From contig CAKXIK010000024.1 of NCBI GenBank assembly GCA_934875675.1, positions 1 through 42,931 of the forward strand: 42,931 nt of DNA. Direction: 5' to 3'. A program made the translations under genes and the position numbers. The notes beneath the pieces are model-generated. The model did no database searches, had not been told where the DNA came from, and was given only the letters and a program-made list of their open reading frames with translations. The stretch's first letter is position 1, and every line of letters starts with the position of its first letter. Positions 25,432 through 32,679 of the stretch are shown piece by piece. This DNA comes from an uncultured bacterium (GTDB lineage Bacteria; Bacillota; Clostridia; Oscillospirales; Acutalibacteraceae).

Positions 25432-25992
25432 TTACAGTTCAGTGGCCCTCCGCCCACCTTGAACAAAAGTTACATTCTCATAATATTCTTCTAATTTAAT
25501 ATACTTACCGTTTTCTTCAGCAAACTTCTTTAATTGCCCATGGCATGCTGCGTCCCATGAATACACTTCAAATTTCCATCCCCGTGAAGCCAATCTAATT
25601 GCATCGGCCAAAAAACCTTCACCAGCGTTTATGCCTGCACCATCTCCTGTCAGCAAGGCAACAGTACTTGGCTCTGGATGATCCATGGCTAAACGAAGCA
25701 ATGCCAATTGCAATACATGGTCAGTAGAATCTGCTTCACCGTCGCTCAGGCTTCTAGGTAATAAAGATGGAGTAATTCCAGCGTTCCTTACCGCATTCCA
25801 CAAAGCATCCCCTTTGGGAGGAACACTGCCTGCAAAGAAAATATTGTCAATATGTCTGCCGGAAGCGACCAAAGCAAGGAGCCCTTTGAAGTATGTGCGA
25901 TACTGCTCCTTAGCTATGGCTGGTTCTTTTACAGGCCTTACATGGTTAAGGCCTGCATAATGAATATTTGAATTGTCCCAGAAAATGTACAT
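25432..25992 (-). CDS. NYN-domain (PIN-like) putative ribonuclease
   Basis: This 186-residue protein has the N-terminal FWDNSNIHY signature with an Asp followed by Asn, a central E-A-D-S-T-D segment (about residues 86-91) and LLTGDGAGINAGEGFLADA near residue 117. These are acidic positions typical of NYN/LabA-like PIN nucleases that bind metal and cut RNA. The start codon is one base after the stop of the XRE gene, and the ribosome site AAGGAGAGG lies inside that gene, so the two are coupled. Its role in the element is unknown; plausible roles are control of element mRNA or defence. It has no membrane segment. The family call is fairly secure, activity is inferred. Confidence 0.72.
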   Translation of the reverse strand: MYIFWDNSNIHYAGLNHVRPVKEPAIAKEQYRTYFKGLLALVASGRHIDNIFFAGSVPPKGDALWNAVRNAGITPSLLPRSLSDGEADSTDHVLQLALLRLAMDHPEPSTVALLTGDGAGINAGEGFLADAIRLASRGWKFEVYSWDAACHGQLKKFAEENGKYIKLEEYYENVTFVQGGRRATEL

Positions 25993-25993
25993 A

Positions 25994-26515
25994 TTACCTC
26001 TCCTTATCTGTTTCGTTAACCATCATATTGCTTAATTTTTGCAACGGAACTTTCACCCACTTCTCAGAGGTATCAAACTCAGGATAGTGATAACGCCAGC
26101 GGTCATATTCCTCCTGCGTGATCTCTCCGGCTTTCATCATTGCAGCAACCTGACACCACGCACACAGCATCTTGTGAAGTTCAGCAGCGTCCTTGCCTTT
26201 GCGTACATCTACTTTCAGGCAAATTTCGTCGCCAACTTCGTCGATCTGTAGACCGTACCTGTCCTCAAGAGTAAACAGAGTGTGCATCAGACCGATATAG
26301 GAGTCTATGTCCGGCACAGCCAATGCCTGCGGAGATACATCAAGTACCTGAGCAAGAGAAGCGGTCAAATCCGCTTTCGGGGCTCTTGTCCCTGTTTCGT
26401 ACTGAGCCAAACGCACATCAGCAGATTTCTCTGGGAAACCCACAGACTGACCCAGATATTTCTGCGTCATACCGCGCAATATGCGAAAAAAGTGAATGCG
26501 TTCTCCAATCGCCAT
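25994..26515 (-). CDS. XRE-family transcriptional regulator, probable element repressor
   Basis: This 173-residue protein has an N-terminal helix-turn-helix (residues about 5-60: ERIHFFRILRGMTQKYLGQS, then RLAQYETGTRAPKADLTASL) and a C-terminal region of about 110 residues with no recognised enzyme motif. The ATG at 26515 is chosen over the longer frame because CAGGAGTTG precedes it and the helix-turn-helix begins at once. It is divergent from xis-int, and its promoter shares a region of TGTTTAATATT repeats with the xis promoter. This is the layout of a repressor/integrase switch. An SOS-type RecA cleavage site was not seen. Confidence 0.82.
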   Translation of the reverse strand: MAIGERIHFFRILRGMTQKYLGQSVGFPEKSADVRLAQYETGTRAPKADLTASLAQVLDVSPQALAVPDIDSYIGLMHTLFTLEDRYGLQIDEVGDEICLKVDVRKGKDAAELHKMLCAWCQVAAMMKAGEITQEEYDRWRYHYPEFDTSEKWVKVPLQKLSNMMVNETDKER

Positions 26516-26551
26516 AATTATCAACTCCTGTGTCACATGTCTTTGAGAATG

Positions 26552-26580
26552 AGTATAGCTTATATGTTTAATATTGTCAA
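26552..26580 (-). promoter_or_regulatory. Promoter for the XRE-NYN operon
   Basis: On the minus strand TTGACA (26580-26575), 17 bp, and TATACT (26557-26552) form a near-consensus promoter about 40 bp before the XRE start codon. Confidence 0.75.
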
Positions 26581-26639
26581 GAGGAATGGAAACATATTTG
26601 TTTAATATTTTTTTTGCAAACCGCCTTGACTTAAACATA
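26563..26639. repeat. Candidate repressor operators between divergent promoters
   Basis: TGTTTAATATT occurs at 26565-26575 and again at 26599-26609. TATGTTTAA at 26563-26571 recurs inverted (TTAAACATA) at 26631-26639, and AAACA-N4-TGTTT forms a palindrome at 26590-26603. The sites overlap the -35 of the leftward promoter and that of the rightward promoter, as expected for the XRE product. Confidence 0.5.
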
Positions 26640-26654
26640 ATAGTATAGTACAAT
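26626..26654 (+). promoter_or_regulatory. Promoter for the xis-int operon
   Basis: TTGACT (26626-26631), a 17-bp spacer and TACAAT (26649-26654) make a good promoter pointing at xis, with a 5' leader of about 140 bases. Confidence 0.65.
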
Positions 26655-26660
26655 AGCAAT

Positions 26661-26763
26661 ACACTTAGCAAATAAGCTTAGTGTAAACAGAATGACTGTC
26701 GCACACCGCAGGCCTGGTGTGTCCGCCCGGGCAAATCGGATGGCGGCCAGAAAGTATCCGACA
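26661..26763 (+). other. Structured leader RNA before xis
   Basis: Candidate hairpins in order: ACACTTAGC/GCTTAGTGT (26661-26684, one mismatch), CACACC/GGTGTG (26702-26721) and TCGGAT/ATCCGA (26736-26761). TGTC (26697-26700) can pair with GACA (26760-26763) to close the last two into one folded unit, and CCGCC (26723-26727) can pair alternatively with GGCGG (26742-26746). No known riboswitch was recognised. Confidence 0.4.
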
Positions 26764-26801
26764 CTAAATAAGTATTACTATGCAAAAAAGGAGGAGCGTC
26801 T

Positions 26802-26999
26802 ATGGAGAACAACAATTTTATGAGAGTGGAAGATGTGGCAAAAGAGCTGGGCATCTCAAAGTCCTATGCCTACAAGATCGTGCAAAAACTCAATGCAGAT
26901 CTCCGGGCAAAAGGATTTCTGACCATCTCGGGCCGAATCAACCGCAAGTATTTTTTAGAGAAATTTTGCTACGGCGGAACCGAAAGGAGAGAGTCATAA
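26802..26999 (+). CDS. Excisionase-like small HTH protein
   Basis: This 65-residue basic protein contains a winged-helix/MerR-like DNA-binding segment (VEDVAKELGISKSYAYKIVQ). It lies directly before the integrase, whose ATG overlaps its stop codon by one base. Size, position and motif match Tn916-type Xis and the related helix-turn-helix excisionases of clostridial elements, which bend the element ends so that the integrase excises rather than integrates. AAGGAGGAG gives it a strong ribosome site. It is assigned as Xis by context; similarity to known Xis is limited to the fold. Confidence 0.8.
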   Translation: MENNNFMRVEDVAKELGISKSYAYKIVQKLNADLRAKGFLTISGRINRKYFLEKFCYGGTERRES

Positions 27000-28072
27000 T
27001 GGCTGTCTACAAGGAGGAAAAAACCAACACATGGCGGGTGCTCTACCGCTATGTCGATTGGACTGGCGAAAAGAAGCAAACGCAAAAACGCGGTTTCAAG
27101 ACCAAGCGTGAAGCACAGGCGTGGGAGCGTGAGCAGCTTAACAAAGCGTCCAGCGATCTGGACATGACCTTCAATAGCTTTGTGGAGCAGTACACGGCGG
27201 ATATGAAAACCCGCATTAAGGAAAACACTTGGGCAACAAAAGATCATATCATCCGCACCAAGCTGCTGCCGTACTTCGGCAAGCTGAAAATGAGCAGCAT
27301 TACCGCCCAGCAGATCATCACATGGCAAAACGAATTATTGAACCACAAGGACGAGAATGGTAAGCCTTATTCGCCGGTCTATCTGAAAACCGTCCACAAT
27401 CAGCTCAGCGCCATCTTTAATCACGCTGTCAGATATTACAACCTCAGAGAGAATCCATGTAAAAAGGCCGGCAGTATGGGCAAGAAGAAAAACCGCGAGA
27501 TGCTGTTCTGGACAAAAGAAGAATATCTCAAATTTGCTGATGCCATGATGGACAAGCCGTTATCATTCTACGCTTTTGAGATGCTCTACTGGTGCGGTAT
27601 CCGCGAAGGTGAGCTGCTGGCACTCACTCCGGCAGATTTCGATTTCAAAAAAGGCACGGTCACAATCAATAAATCCTATCAGCGGCTCAACCGGCAGAAT
27701 GTCATTACGACACCTAAGACGGAGAAAAGCAATCGCACCATCAAAATGCCGCAGTTTCTAACGGATGAGATTCAGGACTATCTGAAAATGCTCTATGACA
27801 TCGGAGACAATGACCGGATGTTTACCGTCACAAAAAGTTATCTTCATCGGGAAATGGACAGAGGCGCAAAAGAGGCTGGTGTCAAGCGCATCAGAATACA
27901 CGATATTCGTCACAGCGCGGTTTCGCTCCTGATTGATATGGGATTTTCGGCAACTGCCATTGCTGACCGGGTAGGTCATGAGAGCATTGACATTACCTAC
28001 AACTATGCGCACCTGTTTCCGTCCAAGCAGACGGAGATGGCAGATAAGTTAAATATGGAAAGGGGCAAGTAA
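26999..28072 (+). CDS. Tyrosine recombinase / integrase
   Basis: This 357-residue Tn916/lambda-type integrase has an N-terminal arm-binding domain (about 1-60: YKEEKTNTWRVLYRYVD, KRGFKTKREA), a core-binding SAM-like domain (about 60-165) and a catalytic domain. The Arg I region reads WCGIREGELLAL, the HxxR is HDIRHS, and the second His and nucleophile Tyr lie in VGHESIDITYNYAH. All key residues are present, so the enzyme looks active. The ATG at 26999 overlaps the xis stop; the frame extends further upstream but without a start signal. It probably uses the GAGTGGGAAT cores and TGGCAAC arm repeats. Confidence 0.95.
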   Translation: MAVYKEEKTNTWRVLYRYVDWTGEKKQTQKRGFKTKREAQAWEREQLNKASSDLDMTFNSFVEQYTADMKTRIKENTWATKDHIIRTKLLPYFGKLKMSSITAQQIITWQNELLNHKDENGKPYSPVYLKTVHNQLSAIFNHAVRYYNLRENPCKKAGSMGKKKNREMLFWTKEEYLKFADAMMDKPLSFYAFEMLYWCGIREGELLALTPADFDFKKGTVTINKSYQRLNRQNVITTPKTEKSNRTIKMPQFLTDEIQDYLKMLYDIGDNDRMFTVTKSYLHREMDRGAKEAGVKRIRIHDIRHSAVSLLIDMGFSATAIADRVGHESIDITYNYAHLFPSKQTEMADKLNMERGK

Positions 28073-28073
28073 T

Positions 28074-28409
28074 ATGTCACTGAAAAATCGAGATGAACAC
28101 AATCGTTGGAGGAACAAAACAGTTGCGTTTCGGGTATCGCCGGAGGAGGATGCACAAATTGAAGTTGCCGTGAAGCTCACGGGCCTGACCAAACAGGACT
28201 ACATCACCCGTCGGCTACTGTGCAAGGATGTAGTAGTTCAGGGCAATCCGAGAGTATACAAGGCGCTCCGCGATCAACTTGTCGCTGTTCTGGACGAGCT
28301 GCGGCGCATTGAAGCTGGTAGCAGCGTGGATGATGAGTTGATGGACACAATCCAGATGATTGCTTCCATCATGGACGGAATGAAGGAGGATAGTGCCTAT
28401 GATGAATGA
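28074..28409 (+). CDS. MobC-like mobilization accessory protein
   Basis: This 111-residue protein begins with a basic stretch and then NKTVAFRVSPEEDAQIEVAV, followed by LTGLTKQDYITRRLL, the ribbon-helix-helix-like pattern of MobC relaxosome proteins that help the relaxase open oriT. The C-terminal half is helical and acidic. It starts two bases after the integrase stop, with GGAAAGGGG upstream, and its 3' end overlaps the ATPase gene by 11 bases. In related clostridial elements this gene is found between the integrase and the RepA-like ATPase. A role in copy control is an alternative. Confidence 0.65.
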   Translation: MSLKNRDEHNRWRNKTVAFRVSPEEDAQIEVAVKLTGLTKQDYITRRLLCKDVVVQGNPRVYKALRDQLVAVLDELRRIEAGSSVDDELMDTIQMIASIMDGMKEDSAYDE

Positions 28410-29574
28410 AACAGAAAAAACGACCGCCCTCGTCCCATCTGTTAGCGCAGATGGAGGGCAGCCGCTTCACAATTCAACTGAGCAAAGTATACCAGACGGA
28501 AACGGCGAAATCAATCCCCCTGAGGAAGATTTGCGGGAGCTTTACCGTCGCATGCAGCGCATGACTGACCCCCACTACCTGCATACGGTCTCCATGACGG
28601 AACTGTACCAGACTTCCTACAAAAGCAGGCCGCCTGTTGTTGACGGCTTGCTCTATGCCGGGGCGTATATCCTTGCCGGAGCACCGAAAATCGGTAAATC
28701 ATTTCTTGTGGCACAGCTCGCCTATCATGTCAGCACCGGTCAAAAGCTTTGGGAATATGATGTCCGTCAGGGTACGGTGTTATACCTTGCCCTTGAAGAT
28801 GATTTCGGACGCATCCAGAACCGTATGTTCATGATGTACGGCGTAGAGGATACGAACAAGCTCCACTTTGCAACCGTTGCCGGAAAGATCGGGAACGGAT
28901 TGGATGAGCAGCTGGAAAACTTTATGCGTGAACATCCTGACACCAAGCTCATTATCATCGATACCATGCAGAAAATTCGTGAGGCAGGCGGCGAGGCATA
29001 CAGCTATGCCAGCGACTATGAAATAATCGGAAAGCTGAAACAGTTTGCGGATAAATATTGTATTTGCGTGCTGACCGTTCACCATACCCGAAAGCAGCCT
29101 GCCGGGGACAGCTTTGAAATGATCTCCGGGACGACAGGCTTGCTGGGCTGTGCGGACGGCTCGCTCCTGATGCAAAAGAAAAAGCGCACTGATCTGGATG
29201 CCACTATCGATGTTGTCGGGCGTGACCAGCAGGATCAAATCCTCTACTTAAGGAAAGACCCAGAAACGCAAATCTGGCAGTTGGAAAAAACAGAAAATGA
29301 GCTGCACAAGGAGCAACCGGATAGCATTCTGGAAGCAGTATCAAAACTCGTTTCCTCCAATCAGCGCGAATGGACAGGCTCTCCGTCCGAACTTGCCGAT
29401 GCAGCCAATGTTGGCATGGCGGCAAATACGCTCACCAAATATCTGAATGTCAAGTCCGGCAGACTTCTGGACGAATACCATGTCCGCTATGAGAACAAGG
29501 CCAAGCACACCGGGCGGCAGGTCAAGCTCGCCTATATGATAATCGACGCAGTTGACTATGAAGTGATCTCTTAA
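28399..29574 (+). CDS. RepA-like AAA ATPase / hexameric helicase
   Basis: This 391-residue RecA-fold ATPase has Walker A in GAPKIGKSFLVAQLA and Walker B in LIIIDTMQ, then a sensor-like VLTVHHTRK. The fold resembles plasmid RSF1010 RepA and AAA_25 proteins that unwind DNA at a replication origin. About 90 C-terminal residues contain a winged-helix-like part. The ATG at 28399 is chosen because AAGGAGGA sits at the right distance, while the GTG at 28393 is too close. Replicative function would let the excised circle persist or copy itself during transfer, but this is inferred. Confidence 0.8.
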   Translation: MMNETEKTTALVPSVSADGGQPLHNSTEQSIPDGNGEINPPEEDLRELYRRMQRMTDPHYLHTVSMTELYQTSYKSRPPVVDGLLYAGAYILAGAPKIGKSFLVAQLAYHVSTGQKLWEYDVRQGTVLYLALEDDFGRIQNRMFMMYGVEDTNKLHFATVAGKIGNGLDEQLENFMREHPDTKLIIIDTMQKIREAGGEAYSYASDYEIIGKLKQFADKYCICVLTVHHTRKQPAGDSFEMISGTTGLLGCADGSLLMQKKKRTDLDATIDVVGRDQQDQILYLRKDPETQIWQLEKTENELHKEQPDSILEAVSKLVSSNQREWTGSPSELADAANVGMAANTLTKYLNVKSGRLLDEYHVRYENKAKHTGRQVKLAYMIIDAVDYEVIS

Positions 29575-29582
29575 ACTCAGGC

Positions 29583-29655
29583 GCGACGGTTGCGACGGTC
29601 GCAACGGTGAATATGACACCGCCAAAACAACCGTCGCCATCGTCGCGACCGTCGC
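29583..29655. repeat. GC-rich inverted repeat built from GCGACGGT units
   Basis: A left arm (29583-29609) and right arm (29629-29655) of 27 bp pair with about five mismatches around a 19-bp loop. The arms themselves consist of repeated GCGACGGT-like units. It lies between the RepA-like ATPase and the next gene, so an origin of replication or strong hairpin regulator is plausible. There is no T-run, so it is not a simple terminator. Confidence 0.6.
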
Positions 29656-29679
29656 GGATAGGATTGGATAGGAAACGAT

Positions 29680-29934
29680 ATGAAAAATGTACAGATTCCG
29701 TATGAGCTGTTTGTGGACTTGGTTTTACATCATTTGAGAGGCGAAGATGATTTTGATGAGGATATCCGGCAGGGCTTGGAGCAAAAAATAGATGCCATGT
29801 TGAATAGGCAGCTCTACTCTCAGTACAAGACCGCCCCCACCGATGAGCAGCGAGAGCAGGCAAGGCAGGATTATCTTGACCGCCGTGGAGTTCCGCAAAG
29901 TTACCGATGGACTACTCCTCCTTGGGAGCTATGA
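29680..29934 (+). CDS. Small acidic hypothetical protein of the mobile element
   Basis: This 84-residue protein has a leucine-rich start (PYELFVDLVLHHLRGEDDFD) and a helical, charged middle (residues about 35-65), ending in a Trp-containing tail. I recognise it only as a type of short conserved protein that recurs next to RepA/Mob modules in clostridial elements, sometimes labelled complexin-like without functional support. It has no convincing Shine-Dalgarno before its ATG, and translation may depend on the upstream hairpin. A hairpin with TTT follows its stop codon. The function is unknown. Confidence 0.55.
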   Translation: MKNVQIPYELFVDLVLHHLRGEDDFDEDIRQGLEQKIDAMLNRQLYSQYKTAPTDEQREQARQDYLDRRGVPQSYRWTTPPWEL

Positions 29935-29958
29935 CAGGAGCGTGCCACGCTCCTGTTT
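29934..29958 (+). terminator. Hairpin terminator after the small protein gene
   Basis: ACAGGAGCGT and ACGCTCCTGT form a perfect 10-bp stem around a 3-base loop at the stop codon, followed by TTT. The T-run is short, so strength is uncertain. Confidence 0.55.
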
Positions 29959-30237
29959 CTGGCAGACAAGAGAAATAATTGACTGTCAGCAGCCCCACAC
30001 CGCATTCGCCTCCGTTGAGAAATCCGCAGATTTTGAAACAGAAAGGCAGGGAGATTTTCAAAAATCTCTCTGTCAGTGGGCGGCAAATATGAGCAGAAAT
30101 GTGTTGCGAATAGATTGCTGTCCACACCGAATTTTGAGGCTGTGGGTACCACCCACAAGCCCAAAAAGGCGGAGAGGCTTCCGCAGAAGCCGCATACCCC
30201 CTCGGAGAGCCCACGGCACTTTGCAGCCGCAGGATGA
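29959..30237. other. Non-coding segment with inverted repeats before oriT
   Basis: No gene is supported here. Two strong hairpins stand out: CAGGGAGATTTT-CA-AAAATCTCTCTG (30047-30072) and GTGGGT-ACC-ACCCAC, extended by GGC/GCC, at 30138-30161. Repeats next to a nick site are typical of transfer origins. Confidence 0.5.
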
Positions 30238-30263
30238 AAGTGTCATAGTGGGTTATTACACTT
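30238..30263 (+). other. pMV158-like origin of transfer (oriT) hairpin
   Basis: AAGTGT-C-ATA-GTGGGT-TAT-T-ACACTT is an inverted repeat whose loop region contains TAGTGGGTTA at 30246-30255. The pMV158 (MobV) nick region is TAGTGTGTTA inside an equivalent AAAGTATA/TATACTTT hairpin. The predicted nick is between 30252 and 30253. The MobV relaxase gene starts 65 bp downstream, the same arrangement as in pMV158-family plasmids. Confidence 0.7.
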
Positions 30264-30328
30264 CCGCAGAAGTGCATCTCCGTGGCTTGCAGTGTCCATA
30301 CAAACTAAAAATTGGAGGTATTTTGCTT

Positions 30329-31591
30329 ATGGCAAGAGGCGATGGTGTTAACCGTACCAGCGCAAGAAATATGAATATGACAGCTAAAGACATTAGCAAT
30401 GCGCAGCGCCATAATGAGCGCGAAAAGGAATCCTACACAAACCAAGATATTGTACCTGATCGTACCGGCATGAATGTTCACTTTAAGACGCCAACCAGAA
30501 GCTATACAGAAATGTTTGAGCAGATGGCGGCTGATGGCGTGATCTCCACCCGTGGGTTGAAGGAAGATGCCAATCTTTACGGTGAACTGATCTTCGATGT
30601 AAACTCCGCCTACTTCCATAATCACGGTGGATATGACTTTGCAAAACAATTCTACACCGATGCCTACAAAGCTGCAATCAAAATCGTAGGCGGCGAGCAA
30701 TATATCCTGTCAGCGGTCATGCACGCCGATGAACGCAATCGGGCGATGTCCGAGGCGTTGGGGCAGGATGTATATCACTATCATCTGCATGCTGTATATG
30801 TCCCTGTTGTGGAAAAACAAATCAAGTGGTCAACAAGATGCAAGGATAAATCACTGGTCGGGACAGTCAAGGAAACGATCATGCAGGTCAGCTCCAGCAA
30901 AAAGTGGTTATCCAAACCGGCGGTCGATGAAACAGGAGCCCCATTACTTACGAAAGGCGGCAAGCCTGTTCTGAGAAAATCTTACTCTGTGCTGCAAGAT
31001 GATTTCTATAATGCTATGCGACAAGCTGGGTATAACGATGTAGAACGCGGCGAGCGTGGCAGCTCCGAGGAACATTTGACCGTAACGCAGTTCAAGGTGG
31101 AACAGGAGAAAGCACGGCTGACGGAGTTGGCGGAACGCTCTGATCAGAAGGAGCAACAGGCATCAGCCTTGGATAAAAAGATTGCAAAAGTTCAAAAGCA
31201 GCAGGTTGCGATGCGGGCTGTCGATCAGATTGAAGCAAAACCTGTGCCGTTGTCATCAAAGGTGATTTTGGAACGATCCGAATATGAAAGCCTTGCGGTT
31301 GCGGCCAAAAAATATATCGCTCAAGAAAAGAAAGAATCAATATTGCAAAAGGCACTGGACGCAGCCCACAAGATGATCGCAGGCTTAGAAGCTAAGGTTG
31401 CAGCGCTTACTAAAGAGTTGTCCGAATATAAGTCCATCCGAAATAAACTCAATACAGCAGGGCTGGAACAGGAGAACGAAGCTCTCCGTGGCAAACTACG
31501 CAGCTATGAATCCGTCATTGAGCGAAATGGCCTTTGGCATTTATTTGGCAGAAATAGGGTCAAAACGCACACAAGGGAAGATGTCCGGTAA
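30329..31591 (+). CDS. MobV-family relaxase (Mob/Pre plasmid recombination enzyme)
   Basis: This 420-residue mobilization protein nicks oriT and pilots one strand. The N-terminal relaxase domain (about 1-200) ends with the MobV metal/nick motif MHADERN followed by YHYHLHAVYVPV, where the H-x-H pair binds metal. HNEREKESYTN near residue 30 resembles motif I. The C-terminal half (about 250-400) is long coiled coil (EQEKARLTELAERSDQKEQQ and further), as in the family. GGAGG precedes the ATG at 30329; an open frame continues upstream but overlaps the oriT region and has no start signal. The oriT hairpin lies immediately upstream. Confidence 0.9.
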   Translation: MARGDGVNRTSARNMNMTAKDISNAQRHNEREKESYTNQDIVPDRTGMNVHFKTPTRSYTEMFEQMAADGVISTRGLKEDANLYGELIFDVNSAYFHNHGGYDFAKQFYTDAYKAAIKIVGGEQYILSAVMHADERNRAMSEALGQDVYHYHLHAVYVPVVEKQIKWSTRCKDKSLVGTVKETIMQVSSSKKWLSKPAVDETGAPLLTKGGKPVLRKSYSVLQDDFYNAMRQAGYNDVERGERGSSEEHLTVTQFKVEQEKARLTELAERSDQKEQQASALDKKIAKVQKQQVAMRAVDQIEAKPVPLSSKVILERSEYESLAVAAKKYIAQEKKESILQKALDAAHKMIAGLEAKVAALTKELSEYKSIRNKLNTAGLEQENEALRGKLRSYESVIERNGLWHLFGRNRVKTHTREDVR

Positions 31592-31737
31592 TTCCTGTGT
31601 AGAGCCGAGAAAAGCGACTTTTATCCGTTAGGGGTGGTCCGAATGAGCACTGCATCATTTGGGCTCTCTCCGATGGGAAATTCGTCAAGTTTTACGGCTG
31701 TTGAGCCGACAAAAACTCATCAAAAATGGAGGTATTT

Positions 31738-32031
31738 ATGAAAACAGGTCTTTCCAAGAAACAAAAGGCAACAAACATCTATTTTAATGAGGACAGCTCG
31801 ATGATTGAGGTCTGTACTTACAACACTAATCTCAAAAACAGGCTCACCAAATATGCTGGGCAATATCCCGGTGAGTGCAGGCTGATTGATGATGACGAAA
31901 ACGGCTGCCTGACTTTTGAAATCTATAAAGGACGCTTCAGCTTCAAGCTGACAGCACCATACAGCGAAGAACGCCGCAAGGCTGCCGGCGAGCTGGCAAA
32001 GAAAGAAAATCTAAGAAGGAGCGGAACATGA
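31738..32031 (+). CDS. Small hypothetical protein of the mobile element
   Basis: This 97-residue soluble, charged protein (MKTGLSKKQKATNIYFNE onward) has no recognised domain. It contains alternating short beta-like and charged segments and an SEERRKAAGELAKKE helix at the end. The ATG at 31738 has TGGAGG at good distance; an ATG 12 bases upstream overlaps that site. Its stop overlaps the next start by four bases (ATGA), so the two small proteins are co-translated. Both are probably accessory to transfer or copy control, but nothing in the sequence proves it. The 146 bp before it hold no gene or known motif. Confidence 0.6.
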   Translation: MKTGLSKKQKATNIYFNEDSSMIEVCTYNTNLKNRLTKYAGQYPGECRLIDDDENGCLTFEIYKGRFSFKLTAPYSEERRKAAGELAKKENLRRSGT

Positions 32032-32273
32032 AAGTTATATCCTGTGAGTTCAATATGGATACTGCCTGTGTGGAACTGCGGCTGGAGGATGGGACGCTGA
32101 TTACATTTGATACCATCGCCGTGGAAAACGAAGTTGCGGAGAATATGTACCAGCGTTCAGAACTAGATTGGCTGATTTACAACGCTCCATTAGATTATGC
32201 AGCCTTGGTCTTGAATGAAGACCCGGAAAAATATTTGAAAGCAGTGACTGAGTATAAGCCACTGGATAGTTAA
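32028..32273 (+). CDS. DUF6061-like small protein
   Basis: This 81-residue acidic protein has a conserved run, FNMDTACVELRLEDGTLI, then IAVENEVAENMYQRSELDWL and a C-terminal DPEKYLKAV, recalling the DUF6061 family found on clostridial mobile elements. Its function is unknown. It is coupled to the previous gene by an ATGA overlap and is followed by a strong terminator that separates the transfer module from the defence cassette. Confidence 0.6.
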   Translation: MKVISCEFNMDTACVELRLEDGTLITFDTIAVENEVAENMYQRSELDWLIYNAPLDYAALVLNEDPEKYLKAVTEYKPLDS

Positions 32274-32279
32274 TAGTGT

Positions 32280-32318
32280 TGCCGCCCGTAGGAACAATCC
32301 TATGGGCGGCACTTTTTT
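32280..32318 (+). terminator. Strong terminator between transfer module and defence cassette
   Basis: TGCCGCCCGTAGGA pairs with TCCTATGGGCGGCA (one wobble) around a 4-base loop, followed by CTTTTTT. Confidence 0.93.
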
Positions 32319-32349
32319 GCATCAACATGAGATATTTACATTTAACTCA

Positions 32350-32378
32350 TTGAAGCGCATCTTCAAATATGCTATACT
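32350..32378 (+). promoter_or_regulatory. Promoter for the defence cassette
   Basis: TTGAAG (32350-32355), 17 bp and TATACT (32373-32378) form a good promoter about 75 bp before the small XRE gene. It is the only clear promoter before the following five same-strand genes. Confidence 0.65.
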
Positions 32379-32452
32379 ATCTTTAAATTCAGCGAAAGCT
32401 GATTTGTAATCAATAAAGCATGAAGCTGAGACTTGCTAATGGAGTGAAATGT

Positions 32453-32665
32453 ATGGCTGTGAGTTATAAGAAATTATGGAAGCTGCTGATTGATAAAGAT
32501 ATGAAAAAGAAAGATTTATGCGCGGCAGCAGGAATCAGTCATGCTTCAATGGCCAAACTTGGAAAAAGTGAAAATGTTACCACGGATGTGCTCGTAAAGA
32601 TTTGTACAGCCCTCCAATGTGATATTGGTGATATTATGGAGCTCACACAAGACAGCAATAGTTAA
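32453..32665 (+). CDS. Small XRE/Cro-type regulator, possible controller of the restriction system
   Basis: This 70-residue protein is almost entirely a helix-turn-helix (KKLWKLLIDKDMKKKDLCAA, ISHASMAKLGKSENVTTDVL, ICTALQCDIGDIM), the YozG/HTH_26 type. The ATG at 32453 follows GGAG at a usable distance. It ends 14 bp before the methyltransferase and precedes a restriction enzyme, so it could act as a controller (C) protein that delays the nuclease until DNA is methylated. Controller proteins have this size and position, but similar HTH proteins also act as general element regulators. Confidence 0.75.
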   Translation: MAVSYKKLWKLLIDKDMKKKDLCAAAGISHASMAKLGKSENVTTDVLVKICTALQCDIGDIMELTQDSNS

Positions 32666-32679
32666 AGGAGGCGAGTACA

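Noticed and set aside
26780..26998. N-terminal extension of the integrase
   Set aside because: This is the xis gene read in another frame. The integrase similarity and its own ATG begin at 26999.
29843..30328. Long open reading frame continuing upstream of the MobV relaxase
   Set aside because: It overlaps the small protein gene, two hairpins and the oriT; no ribosome site or family similarity is present before the ATG at 30329, where the relaxase begins.
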